Part shown: one piece after another, positions 1 through 5,902 of the stretch
Numbering within the stretch: the stretch's first letter is position 1
Layout: each line of letters begins with the position of its first letter
The notes under the pieces: generated by a model
The model's input: the letters and a program-made list of their open reading frames with translations, nothing else
Databases searched by the model: none
What the model was told of the DNA's origin: nothing
Translations under genes and position numbers: made by a program
Source: an uncultured Collinsella sp.
GTDB taxonomy: Bacteria; Actinomycetota; Coriobacteriia; Coriobacteriales; Coriobacteriaceae
Assembly: GCA_902496115.1 (NCBI GenBank)
Contig: CABUZK010000048.1
Coordinates: 1 to 13,470 of the forward strand
Reading direction: 5' to 3'
Length of the DNA stretch: 13,470 bases

Positions 1-1
1 C

Positions 2-295
2 GCCGAGCACGCGCGCTCGCGCGTGGCTGTCTCCTGCGACGTCGCGGGCGGGCGCCTCGTCATCGAGGTTGCCGACGACGGACCGGGCTTTTCTCCCGCC
101 GCCCTCGAACGCGGCTGCGAGCGCCTCTTCACAGACGACTCCTCCCGCTCCTCGCGCGACGGAGGCCGCCACTACGGGCTCGGCCTCCACGTCGCCTCCG
201 AGGCCGCGAGCGCCCACGGGGGCTCCGTCTCGCTCGCTAACAGCCCCTCGGGCGGCGCGGTGGCCACCATCGCGGTCCCCCTGTGCGGGGCCTGA
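2..295 (+). CDS. Sensor histidine kinase, C-terminal end of the ATPase domain (partial, 5' end outside window)
   Basis: The frame is open from the window edge, so only the last 97 residues are present. They carry two signatures of the GHKL/HATPase_c fold: the G1 box VADDGPGF, and a G2-type segment HYGLGLHVASEAASAHGG in the second half followed by the terminal strand-forming residues. In this family the domain binds ATP and phosphorylates a histidine in the upstream dimerization domain, which passes phosphate to a response regulator. The kinase is normally membrane-anchored by an N-terminal sensor not visible here. Base composition and codon use are GC-rich, like the operon at the right end. 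The stop codon lies in the left arm of a perfect hairpin. The signal sensed and the partner regulator cannot be told from this piece. Confidence in the domain is high, in the exact subfamily low. Confidence 0.85.
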   Translation, partial: AEHARSRVAVSCDVAGGRLVIEVADDGPGFSPAALERGCERLFTDDSSRSSRDGGRHYGLGLHVASEAASAHGGSVSLANSPSGGAVATIAVPLCGA

Positions 296-312
296 CGAAT
301 CAGGCCCCGCAC
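283..312. terminator. Perfect 13-bp hairpin at the end of two convergent genes
   Basis: Arms 283-295 and 300-312 are perfectly complementary and enclose the four bases CGAA. The left arm contains the TGA stop of the plus-strand histidine kinase and the right arm contains the TGA stop of the minus-strand antitoxin-like fragment. No run of T follows on either strand, so it is a terminator-like hairpin that could act in both directions rather than a textbook intrinsic terminator. Confidence 0.6.
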
Positions 313-503
313 ACTGGCATACCTCGCAACCAAACGCTTCCCGGATAATTCATGAGGCCGTACTCGTATTCGAGCCTGCCTATCTCTGCGGCAAGCGCCT
401 CCGTCATGTAGAAGGTTTTCGTGCGGCCCGTCGACTTCGCCAGGCGGTCGTACCTGTTCGCGAGGTCCTCGGGGGTTCTCAGGGCTGCGGTGGCGGTTGC
501 CAT
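300..503 (-). pseudogene. Ribbon-helix-helix antitoxin-like protein, C-terminus replaced (truncated)
   Basis: The first ~48 residues (starting MATATAALRTPEDLANRYD) match my recall of RHH antitoxins of the RelB/ParD/DUF6290 kind: a short strand, then the helices around ANRYDRLAKSTGRTKTFYM and TEALAAEIGRLEYEYG. Such proteins bind DNA as dimers, repress their own operon and neutralise a RelE-type toxin. After about residue 48 the sequence loses this character and runs 19 residues into the neighbouring kinase's terminator hairpin, where it stops. The usual acidic toxin-binding tail and the toxin gene itself are missing. The start is well supported: GGGAGG lies 6 bases upstream of ATG, and a palindrome sits in the promoter region. 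I infer a toxin-antitoxin remnant that may still make a DNA-binding protein. Confidence 0.6.
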
Positions 504-523
504 GATGCACCTCCCGGTTAGAT

Positions 524-539
524 GTAATACGTGTATTAC
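524..539. promoter_or_regulatory. Palindrome in front of the antitoxin-like gene, likely operator
   Basis: GTAATAC, a two-base centre GT, then GTATTAC: a perfect 7-bp dyad 21-36 bases upstream of the minus-strand start codon. RHH antitoxins commonly repress themselves through short dyads in this position. The AT-rich dyad could also hold the -10 element. The assignment is by position and symmetry only. Confidence 0.45.
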
Positions 540-835
540 TTTCTATCACATCACCCGAACCCCGCACCGGCGTACGGTCGTATCTGCTTTTTTACCTTAC
601 ATTTTGTCAACCGGCCCATGCTCGGCTTGTTCAGCCGGATTAAATCAACTGTTAAATCAATCCAGGCCTGTAGGGGGCGGTGGAAATCTTTCGAGGACTG
701 GGGGCGCCGTCCCTGGGTCGGCTCCTCGATGGCCGCGGCTGAATTCCCCTGCCATCGGCTGCGTGGGTTCCGGCACGGGGCTCTGGCGCTGCTCGAACTG
801 GGCGCAAGACTCGGCTGTTGGTCGTACCGGACGGC
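540..835. other. Non-coding stretch, no gene supported
   Basis: Every frame gives low-complexity or proline/arginine-rich shadow peptides without a ribosome binding site. The visible structure is a 12-base-spaced direct repeat of TTAAATCAA at 640-648 and 652-660, and a small dyad CGGCT...AGCCG at 624-638. The stretch runs directly into the first 177-bp repeat. If that repeat is transcribed on the minus strand, this would be its downstream sequence. Confidence 0.4.
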
Positions 836-1012
836 ATACGTTTTGAGACCGGCAAGCTGATGCCGGCTCGAGGACAGCGGCCCGGTGCACCGGGCCGATC
901 GATAGCGGTCTCAGGTTCACAGCGCAGCTTCTCAGGGCTCGCATATATAGGAAGACTTGATTGACAATCGTTTTTAATGAAGTCGGCAGCGCATGTCAGA
1001 GTTTTCAACAAA
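836..1012 (-). repeat. 177-bp structured direct repeat, copy 1
   Basis: This aligns without gaps to 1733-1909 (offset 897) with seven mismatches by eye. Six fall in the last 51 bases; 836-961 has one. The conserved core folds: TGAGACC (844-850) pairs with GGTCTCA and encloses a hairpin CCGGCA...TGCCGG and the perfect 18-base palindrome GGCCCGGTGCACCGGGCC. At least four of the seven differences would change an amino acid in the longest open frame, which argues against a peptide and for a structured DNA or RNA element. A TATATAT box at about 942-948 could be a minus-strand -10, but no well-spaced -35 was found. The strand is given as minus only because copy 2 precedes a minus-strand gene. Confidence 0.75.
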
Positions 1013-1054
1013 TTTAACATGCCACCCTTTATATCCGCACGCGCGTAATTCAAC

Positions 1055-1681
1055 TCATAAGGACCGGCTATCCCTTACCTGTGACACAATCTCAAACGCA
1101 CAGAACAGAATCATCAGTCCAATCATCGCATAAGAGGCAGCCGAACCTTCAAGCACTATTCCACAAAGAACAATCTCCGCGCCGCCAATAAGAACTGTTA
1201 TCAGGCGCTCTGCCTTTTTGCTCTCGCCGCTCGCATAAAAAGGCGGCAAAGCGCACAAGATCACATATAGCCCGGGAAGGGAATACAGGATCGATAGTCC
1301 AAGCCCCCCATCAACCGCAGTGTTTTGCGTAAGAATCAACTGAACCCAAACGGCAATTATCACTGAGCAGGTTGTCGATAAAAGAAGACTAGAAATATAG
1401 CACGCAACAAAGTCCCGGCGCATTCGAACAGAGAAATCCGCGAACTCTCTTCGCCGCGTGGAAACAATAAGGTACACAGAAATTGCAATAGAACCAATCA
1501 GAGAAAACAGCGGAACAACCAGCAATTCAAGCTTATTACCCCATCGATCAACCGCACCCCCACTCCAATGAGCGGGAATTGTATCAGGGAGGACTGACCA
1601 AGCCGCCCATAGAATCAGAAATGGAAGAATAGAGAGGATGAAAGATGATAACACTGCAGTAATTTTTTTTGAGGCTCTCAT
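1055..1681 (-). CDS. DUF1648 / SdpI-like integral membrane protein
   Basis: The protein has 208 residues. After a first membrane helix (about 8-30) comes the DUF1648 motif LPDTIPAHWSGGAVDRWGNK at 31-50; IPxHW...G..DRWGNK is its hallmark, known from SdpI-type immunity proteins and many Firmicute/Actinobacteria membrane proteins. Further hydrophobic segments lie at about 52-74, 93-118, 127-147, 160-177 and 182-200, giving roughly six helices. I chose ATG 1681 because AAGGAG lies 11 bases upstream; a longer in-frame form from GTG 1708 (217 residues) has no good site. The gene is visibly poorer in GC than the right-hand operon, suggesting transfer. It is bracketed by the two 177-bp repeats, copy 2 being ~50 bases upstream as a would-be leader. 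Immunity is known for SdpI itself; for this protein it is unproven. Confidence 0.75.
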   Translation of the reverse strand: MRASKKITAVLSSFILSILPFLILWAAWSVLPDTIPAHWSGGAVDRWGNKLELLVVPLFSLIGSIAISVYLIVSTRRREFADFSVRMRRDFVACYISSLLLSTTCSVIIAVWVQLILTQNTAVDGGLGLSILYSLPGLYVILCALPPFYASGESKKAERLITVLIGGAEIVLCGIVLEGSAASYAMIGLMILFCAFEIVSQVRDSRSL

Positions 1682-1732
1682 CGATTCCGCATCTCCTTGC
1701 GCGTCCACATTCCACTCCGCCTTAAATCAAGT

Positions 1733-1909
1733 ATACGTTTTGAGACCGGCAAGCTGATGCCGGCTCGAGGACAGCGGCCCGGTGCACCGGGCCGATCGAT
1801 AGCGGTCTCAGGTTCACAGCGCAGTTTCTCAGGGCTCGCATATATAGGAAGACTTGATCGGCAATCGATTTTAATGAAGTCGACAGCGCATGTCAGAGCT
1901 TTCAGCAAA
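1733..1909 (-). repeat. 177-bp structured direct repeat, copy 2 (leader position of the DUF1648 gene)
   Basis: This is the second copy of the element at 836-1012, in the same orientation. The core hairpins (7-bp outer stem TGAGACC/GGTCTCA, inner CCGGCA/TGCCGG hairpin, 18-base palindrome GGCCCGGTGCACCGGGCC) are unchanged. Read on the minus strand it would form a branched RNA ending about 50 bases before the start codon at 1681, as expected of a cis-acting leader. It could equally be a dispersed non-autonomous repeat. No matching terminal inverted repeats or target-site duplications were seen at its ends. Confidence 0.75.
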
Positions 1910-1910
1910 C

Positions 1911-1957
1911 CGTAGGTAAATTCGTATACCAAAAATTGGTACACGGATTTACCTGCG
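1911..1957. repeat. 22-bp near-perfect inverted repeat with 3-base loop
   Basis: Arms 1911-1932 and 1936-1957 pair over 22 bp around AAA. Only three positions depart from Watson-Crick pairing, all G-T type, so the RNA form is fully paired. It begins one base beyond the end of repeat copy 2. There is no long T-run after it. It may be a terminator-like insulator, a protein binding site or the footprint of a mobile element. Confidence 0.65.
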
Positions 1958-1970
1958 ATGTTCATGCTTG

Positions 1971-2029
1971 GTCAAAAGCCTATCAAGCGATATATCCATT
2001 ATTTTAATGCGCGCGCCTGAGCTTTTGAC
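1971..2029. repeat. 9-bp inverted repeat with 41-base spacer
   Basis: GTCAAAAGC (1971-1979) and GCTTTTGAC (2021-2029) are exact reverse complements. Together with the 1911-1957 hairpin and a CCGCC/GGCGG dyad at 2046-2059 they make this gene-free stretch rich in symmetry. They could be remnants of insertion-element ends. No transposase fragment is visible. Confidence 0.35.
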
Positions 2030-2083
2030 TGAAGTGGCAGTCCGACCGCCGGCAGGCGGCCACGCTATATCCAAAGGCCACGC

Positions 2084-2212
2084 CTACTCCCCGTGCCTGG
2101 CTACGTCGACGACCCAGTGCTGCCCGTCGAGTTCCTGCCGCAGAGCTACATCAGGGACGTCTTATTGGGGGACGACCACATGGAACCCCGGGAGATCAAG
2201 CTGTACGGCTGA
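2084..2212 (+). pseudogene. Unidentified C-terminal coding fragment
   Basis: A frame ending in TGA at 2210-2212 reads GYVDDPVLPVEFLPQSYIRD and then VLLGDDHMEPREIKLYG. It has natural residue composition (alternating acidic and hydrophobic, proper GC3) unlike the other frames here. It has no start codon or ribosome binding site and meets a stop near 2032. A strong intrinsic terminator follows 60 bases later, as expected for the end of a gene. I do not recognise the family. It is most simply the last ~40 residues of a gene whose front was deleted. Confidence 0.4.
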
Positions 2213-2272
2213 TCCATCCGTCAACAACATGTCAAAGCCCCAAAACCCAACAGGATCGCGAACGAGGGGATG

Positions 2273-2313
2273 AATTGACCGCCCGGGTATTTGCGCCAGG
2301 GCGGTCAATTTTA
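2273..2313 (+). terminator. Intrinsic terminator
   Basis: AATTGACCGCCC (2273-2284) pairs perfectly with GGGCGGTCAATT (2299-2310), followed directly by TTTTA. It is a 12-bp stem with a 14-base loop and a short T-tract, on the strand that would end the fragment at 2084-2212. The AAUU end of the stem also gives a weak A-tract on the other strand. Confidence 0.75.
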
Positions 2314-2955
2314 TCAACCATGGGTGCGATTCTGTGAGGCCATTTTTCTGGCATCCGCCGTTTGCTCCGGTCTCAACGCACCCATCGACCGTTCAGTATT
2401 CTTTGCGAACGCGACCACGTGCGCATTTGTCGAACAATCAAATGTCCGACAATGTCTGACGGAGCTGTCAGATATTCACGCACGAACAGGCGAGCTTCGC
2501 GAGCGATTGTAGGCAACTAGTAGCCCCAGCTGCGTCTTTGGCGCAGGTTCGACGTCTGACATCTTGAATGTCTAACGTTGAACGAAGCTGGTTGATAACA
2601 AGCAGGTGGAATAAACATGGAGCCCGACACCTCTCGCGCAATCGGCGCGCGGCAAGGGTCTGGCTCATCTCATATGTTGCCAACGCTAACGGTGAACCTG
2701 AGCGCCCGGGCACATTCTTTGTTGGCTGAAACCGGCATAGCAACTAGCGGAAGGCATCATCGAAGGAGTGTGCTGGAAAGCACCCGTCTCCTTAACTGTT
2801 AGAAATGCAAGTTAAAAATCTATGTGGCCAATGTGATACCGTTGAACCCGCGTATCGATACCGTTCAGCCATTCGCCTCGCCCCCATCTTACGCATCTTC
2901 ATCCGGTCTGTCATTATTAATCTAACGATGATTTGAGAAATGTAGGTGCTTCCAA
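2314..2955. other. Gene-poor stretch before the ABC transporter gene
   Basis: I see no recognisable protein here. The only reading frame with a good ribosome binding site is at 2617-2802 (listed separately). GCAACTAG occurs twice (2514 and 2742 region). A TGTCG...CGACA dyad lies around 2428-2452. The 150 bases before 2956 are AT-richer and probably hold the promoter of the ABC gene, but no -35/-10 pair stands out. Confidence 0.35.
2617..2802 (+). CDS. Possible small protein, 61 residues, unrecognised
   Basis: ATG is preceded by AGGTGG with seven bases of spacing, a good site for this GC-rich genome, and the frame runs 61 residues to TAG. The product (MEPDTSRAIGARQGSGSSHM...) has no membrane segment, signal peptide or motif I know. 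An alternative frame over the same bases is also open (2568-2729), so coding by this one is not secure. It may be the surviving front of a broken gene upstream of the transporter. Confidence 0.22.
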   Translation: MEPDTSRAIGARQGSGSSHMLPTLTVNLSARAHSLLAETGIATSGRHHRRSVLESTRLLNC

Positions 2956-4770
2956 ATGTACTGTCGACTTCTTCTCAAACTAATCCTAAGAGACAAGGCC
3001 GTATGGATTTGTACGCTCGTTCTCGCTGCAGCCTTTTCCGTCCCCATTGCGTTCAATTCACCCATCTACGGGCCCTTCTTTATGAAACAGGGCATGCAGG
3101 GCTTTGTCGACGCATTCAATACGCGCGCGCCCCAGGCCAGCGGCACAGACCTATCGCCAGAGCAGCAAGTCGACGCGGAGCTTGCAAGATACGCGAACGC
3201 CGCCCTCGCCGCTCAAACCGACGCCGCCTTTCTCGATTCTGCCGAGAGCTACTACGCGCTCATGGGCGAAGGCTTCCAATCCGGATCCATCGTGGGAGAC
3301 CGAGAGACCAATGACGCGGCGCTCGCATATTGCCGTGCCCTGAGCAGCTCCGGCATCACGGATATCCCGGCCTCCGCAAACGACCTGCCATTCCTTTCCT
3401 TCCTGCCTTACGCCATTGCCACGGCGCCGTCTTTCCTTCCCTTCATCCCCTTCCTTCTCTCGTCGATACTCGTGCTCGGCGCCACAAGGCCTGCGACCCT
3501 GGCGGCAAAGGCGCCCGTGCCCAAATTCCGGCGCCTTATCCAGATCGTGTTTTCGATAATCGCCGCGGGGACCGCGATGCTCCTCGCCGGCCTCGCACCC
3601 GGGGGCATTTACGCCTTGGCCCTAAACGGCTTCGGGTAAATCGGGTACCCGATCGCCCTCTTCCATGACGGCGCGCTTACCACCACGACTGCGGGAAACG
3701 TCTTCACAGCCCTGCTTATCGCGCTTCTTGCGGGCGGAACCTTGATATCCGTTTGCTCCGCCGTCCTATCGACCGCAACGAGGCGCGTCCTCGCAGGCCC
3801 CCTTACCTCCGCGCTGCTTGTCGCGGCCCCGGTATTCCCGTTACTGTCCGATTCGGCACTGGAGCATAACGCCGCGCTCAATCTCCTGCCGCTGGCCGTA
3901 TTCTCGCCTATCGAGGCAACGGGTTACGTAGGATGCTTCCCGACAGAATTCATCGGCTCCGGTTCAGGCAGTGCATCGATGCTTGCCGTGGCCCTGATAT
4001 ACGTCGCGGTCTTTTTTGCGGTCGGCGCCGTTGCGACACGTTCGCCCAAACAGCCTGGACCCGCGAAAAAGCACCATGGGCTCGAGCTTCTGGACGCGAG
4101 CGTGGGATACGGAAGCACGACGATACTTTCAATCGGGTCGCTTTTCCTGAGCCCGGGAACGGCGGCGGGCCTCGTTGCTCCCAACGGCTCGGGGAAAACC
4201 ACCCTTCTTGAAGCGCTGTCGGGCCAATTTCCCACCCGCATCCGCTCGGGAAGCCTGGCGGCAGACGGAATCTGCCAACGTCGATCAGCCGAATTTGCAG
4301 AACTCGTCTACCTGAGCTCTTCAGGCGGCACGGATCTCTATCCCACGCTATCGGCCCTCGAGCACCTTGCTTTCGTTAGGGAGGCGTGGAAATCGGCCGC
4401 CGACATCGACTCGCTCTGCGACTCCCTCGGAATCTCCCCATATCTCGACAAGCCGACCCGTAAACTCTCGACAGGAATGAAGCAGCAGGTAAAGCTTGCC
4501 ATGGCGATAGCGACCGATTGCCCGTACCTCATCCTCGATGAACCGCTGAACGGCCTCGATCCGGGAAAACGGAAAACCTCCTGCGACGCGATGCGCAGCG
4601 AGGTGGCGCGGGGACGCAGCGTGCTCATTTCAAGCCATCTACTCGACGACCTGGCAGACCTCACCAACTCGTTCTACTTCATCGAAGCCGGCACGCTCGT
4701 GGAAAAGATCAAGTCGTCCTCGCAGACGCTCAAGCAGGAATACCTCGATACATACGAGGGAAGTGAATGA
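2956..4770 (+). pseudogene. ABC transporter with permease and ATPase fused in one frame, interrupted by an in-frame TAA
   Basis: One reading frame runs 604 codons from ATG 2956 to TGA 4770 with a single stop, TAA at 3637-3639 (codon 228). The part before the stop has a first helix at about 15-34, a large non-membrane loop (35-140, likely outside the cell) and helices near 144-178 and 193-224. After the stop, helices continue at about 249-270, 278-297 and 345-368 and the ATP-binding domain follows. The layout (helix, big loop, helix cluster, ATPase) suggests an ABC-2-like exporter half with its motor attached, unusual in bacteria, where these are mostly separate proteins. Hydrophobic coding continues directly across the stop, so I infer a point mutation from a codon such as AAA, GAA or CAA. 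The stop is followed at once by the palindrome ATCGGGTACCCGAT. Substrate unknown; bacteriocin export or immunity is a guess. Confidence 0.75.
3742..4770 (+). CDS. ABC transporter second half: last permease helices plus ATP-binding domain
   Basis: This is the segment after the premature stop. It begins at a TTG with no convincing ribosome binding site, so separate translation is doubtful. In numbering of the full 604-codon frame the ATPase shows Walker A APNGSGKTTLLE (about 408-419), the signature LSTGMKQQ (504-511), Walker B YLILDEP (524-530), D-loop NGLD (532-535) and H-loop SSH (559-561). The Q-loop glutamine normally seen after a YLPQ-like strand is absent: the region reads LVYLSSSGGTDLYPT. 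All nucleotide-binding residues otherwise look intact, so the damage to the gene is probably recent. The next gene overlaps or abuts its end, so the two were co-translated. Confidence 0.75.
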   Translation: MISVCSAVLSTATRRVLAGPLTSALLVAAPVFPLLSDSALEHNAALNLLPLAVFSPIEATGYVGCFPTEFIGSGSGSASMLAVALIYVAVFFAVGAVATRSPKQPGPAKKHHGLELLDASVGYGSTTILSIGSLFLSPGTAAGLVAPNGSGKTTLLEALSGQFPTRIRSGSLAADGICQRRSAEFAELVYLSSSGGTDLYPTLSALEHLAFVREAWKSAADIDSLCDSLGISPYLDKPTRKLSTGMKQQVKLAMAIATDCPYLILDEPLNGLDPGKRKTSCDAMRSEVARGRSVLISSHLLDDLADLTNSFYFIEAGTLVEKIKSSSQTLKQEYLDTYEGSE

Positions 4771-4771
4771 C

Positions 4772-5200
4772 ATGATAGGCAAGAGCTATGCAAAGATAGC
4801 GATTGTTGGCTTTGTACTTTGTCTTGCAATGGTGCTATGTGCATCATTTGCGAGGTATAGGTCCGAGCAGTCGTTCATCGATGGCGCTGAAAATGGGTTT
4901 GGCATAGACGGGATGTATGTCAACGATGGCGCGACCAGGCCGTCTATGGCGATTCTTGCAGGCGAAGACATGGAATGGCAAATCTGTAATGACGATGGCT
5001 CTTGTCTGAGTGGTCGTTTGGCCGCAACGAGCGACCCGAATTCGTTCGATCTTCTCGACAATGATGGAGCGGATTGCGGTTCTGTTCACCTTTCATATGC
5101 ATCGCGAGATGGGATGGACGGCATTCTCTACGTCTCCCACGAGACTGGCGATTTCAAGATGCGCAGGACTAACCGAGTGCCGGCTTTTATCGAGGAGTGA
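4772..5200 (+). CDS. Small membrane-anchored protein coupled to the ABC transporter
   Basis: The product has 142 residues with one hydrophobic segment at about 8-25 (IAIVGFVLCLAMVLCAS) followed by a soluble, acidic domain, likely outside the membrane. The segment has cysteines but no acceptable lipobox, so a signal anchor is more likely than a lipoprotein. The soluble part has Cys pairs around QICNDDGSC and DNDGADCGSV and a strand-rich look. ATG 4772 follows GAGGGA by about 11 bases; an in-frame GTG at 4763 lies inside the end of the transporter frame. The gene sits directly behind the ATPase, so it probably served that transporter as an accessory or immunity-like protein. It is lower in GC than the ATPase gene. 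I do not recognise the family. Confidence 0.65.
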   Translation: MIGKSYAKIAIVGFVLCLAMVLCASFARYRSEQSFIDGAENGFGIDGMYVNDGATRPSMAILAGEDMEWQICNDDGSCLSGRLAATSDPNSFDLLDNDGADCGSVHLSYASRDGMDGILYVSHETGDFKMRRTNRVPAFIEE

Positions 5201-5205
5201 GAGTT

Positions 5206-5234
5206 CCCGGCGGTCTGCCGATCAGGCCGCCGGG
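5206..5234 (+). terminator. Hairpin after the small membrane-anchored gene, weak terminator
   Basis: Arms 5206-5216 and 5224-5234 (CCCGGCGG... and ...CCGCCGGG) form an 11-bp stem with one G-T pair and a seven-base loop, five bases after the TGA. No T-run follows, so termination strength is uncertain. Confidence 0.45.
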
Positions 5235-5244
5235 GTATTGAACA

Positions 5245-5278
5245 CCGCATTCATCCGTACACACACGGATGAATGCGG
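5245..5278. repeat. Perfect 14-bp inverted repeat
   Basis: CCGCATTCATCCGT and ACGGATGAATGCGG enclose ACACAC. It lies 10 bases after the previous hairpin and before the exonuclease fragment. A further 9-bp hairpin, CAAAGCCGT/ACGGCTTTG, sits at 5312-5339. Stacked hairpins between broken genes suggest joined terminators or repeat insertions. Confidence 0.6.
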
Positions 5279-5332
5279 GAAGTGTCCGGATGAAGTTGAT
5301 AATCAAGGAAACAAAGCCGTTCTGCCTGGGAC

Positions 5333-5638
5333 GGCTTTGGCCTGGACTTTAACTACAACATCGCAATCGACACTTATCAGCTCGCGCAACGCGCATGGCC
5401 AAATCTCGGACGCTGGCGCATGGAGGACCTTCGAGATTTACTGGACATCCAAAACGACGACGCACACCGCGTGCTCGCCGACTGCGAAGACGAGATGGCT
5501 GTCTACAATGCGATCAGAAACGGCGTGAAGTCCGGAGAGCTTTCTGTGGAACCGCCGCACCGTCGCGCGAGCCGACCGGGCAACCCGGGCAATCTGGTCC
5601 CGGCTCTCCCGGTCGTATTCCTACGATATCGCCCCTAG
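5333..5638 (+). pseudogene. DnaQ-type 3'-5' exonuclease, C-terminal fragment
   Basis: The frame reads GFGLDFNYNIAIDTYQLAQR, then AWPNLGRWRMEDLRDLLDIQ and NDDAHRVLADCEDEMAVYNA. This matches the last third of the exonuclease domain found in DNA polymerase III epsilon and RNase T relatives: the strand plus DTYQLA segment after the second motif, then the ExoIII motif HRxLxDCE with the catalytic His and Asp. The front with the DxE metal ligands is gone, and so is any start or ribosome binding site; upstream frames hit stops at about 5300. The last ~35 residues after NGVKSGELS look unrelated and proline-rich. It is a non-functional remnant, probably of an accessory exonuclease gene. Confidence 0.65.
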
Positions 5639-5650
5639 ATCACCAATGTG

Positions 5651-5890
5651 TCAGATAAAGAATGAGGCAATGGTTATGATCACGCCTACGGCAGATGCAA
5701 CGACTACGCCTTTTTTCCTCTCCTTTAGTCCGACGAATAGGGTTGCCGTAAAGTAAAGGGCGGAAATGCAGTCTATGGCAAGCAAAACGAGTTCCTTGGG
5801 CGGTTTCAGCAAAAGGTCGCTAGCAAAGAGTAATGCAAGCAGGGCAAAGCCGATTGTGTTCAAGTATCTCGATTGATTTTGCGACAACAT
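5651..5890 (-). CDS. Three-helix small membrane protein, immunity-like
   Basis: The product has 79 residues with three hydrophobic segments (about 9-27, 33-53 and 61-79), joined by short charged turns (KPPKE; KERKKG). The start is strongly supported: AAAGGAAG seven bases before ATG. The stop of the upstream frame (5903-5905) overlaps the start of this ribosome binding site, so the two genes are tightly coupled. Small multi-helix proteins directly behind secreted peptide genes are often self-immunity proteins; that role is inference from position and size. No family recognised. No clear terminator follows. Confidence 0.7.
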   Translation of the reverse strand: MLSQNQSRYLNTIGFALLALLFASDLLLKPPKELVLLAIDCISALYFTATLFVGLKERKKGVVVASAVGVIITIASFFI

Positions 5891-5902
5891 GGCAACTTCC
5901 TT

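Noticed and set aside
961..966. TTGACA in repeat copy 1 as a plus-strand -35
   Set aside because: No -10-like hexamer lies 16-18 bases downstream, and copy 2 has TCGGCA at the same place.
652..1053. Minus-strand frame of 133 residues covering repeat copy 1, and its 95-residue counterpart over copy 2 (1678-1965)
   Set aside because: There is no clear ribosome binding site, and the composition is Pro/Arg-rich where the hairpins lie. At least four of the seven differences between copies alter residues, so the conserved unit is the nucleotide structure.
836..1909. Composite transposon formed by the two flanking repeats
   Set aside because: The repeats contain no transposase and no terminal inverted repeats were seen. 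The enclosed gene is a membrane protein. Left as a duplicated structured element.
2568..2729. 53-residue plus-strand frame beginning MSNVERSWLITSRWNKHGAR
   Set aside because: It reads plausibly, but it has no ribosome binding site, is very basic and overlaps a frame with a better start at 2617. Probably chance.
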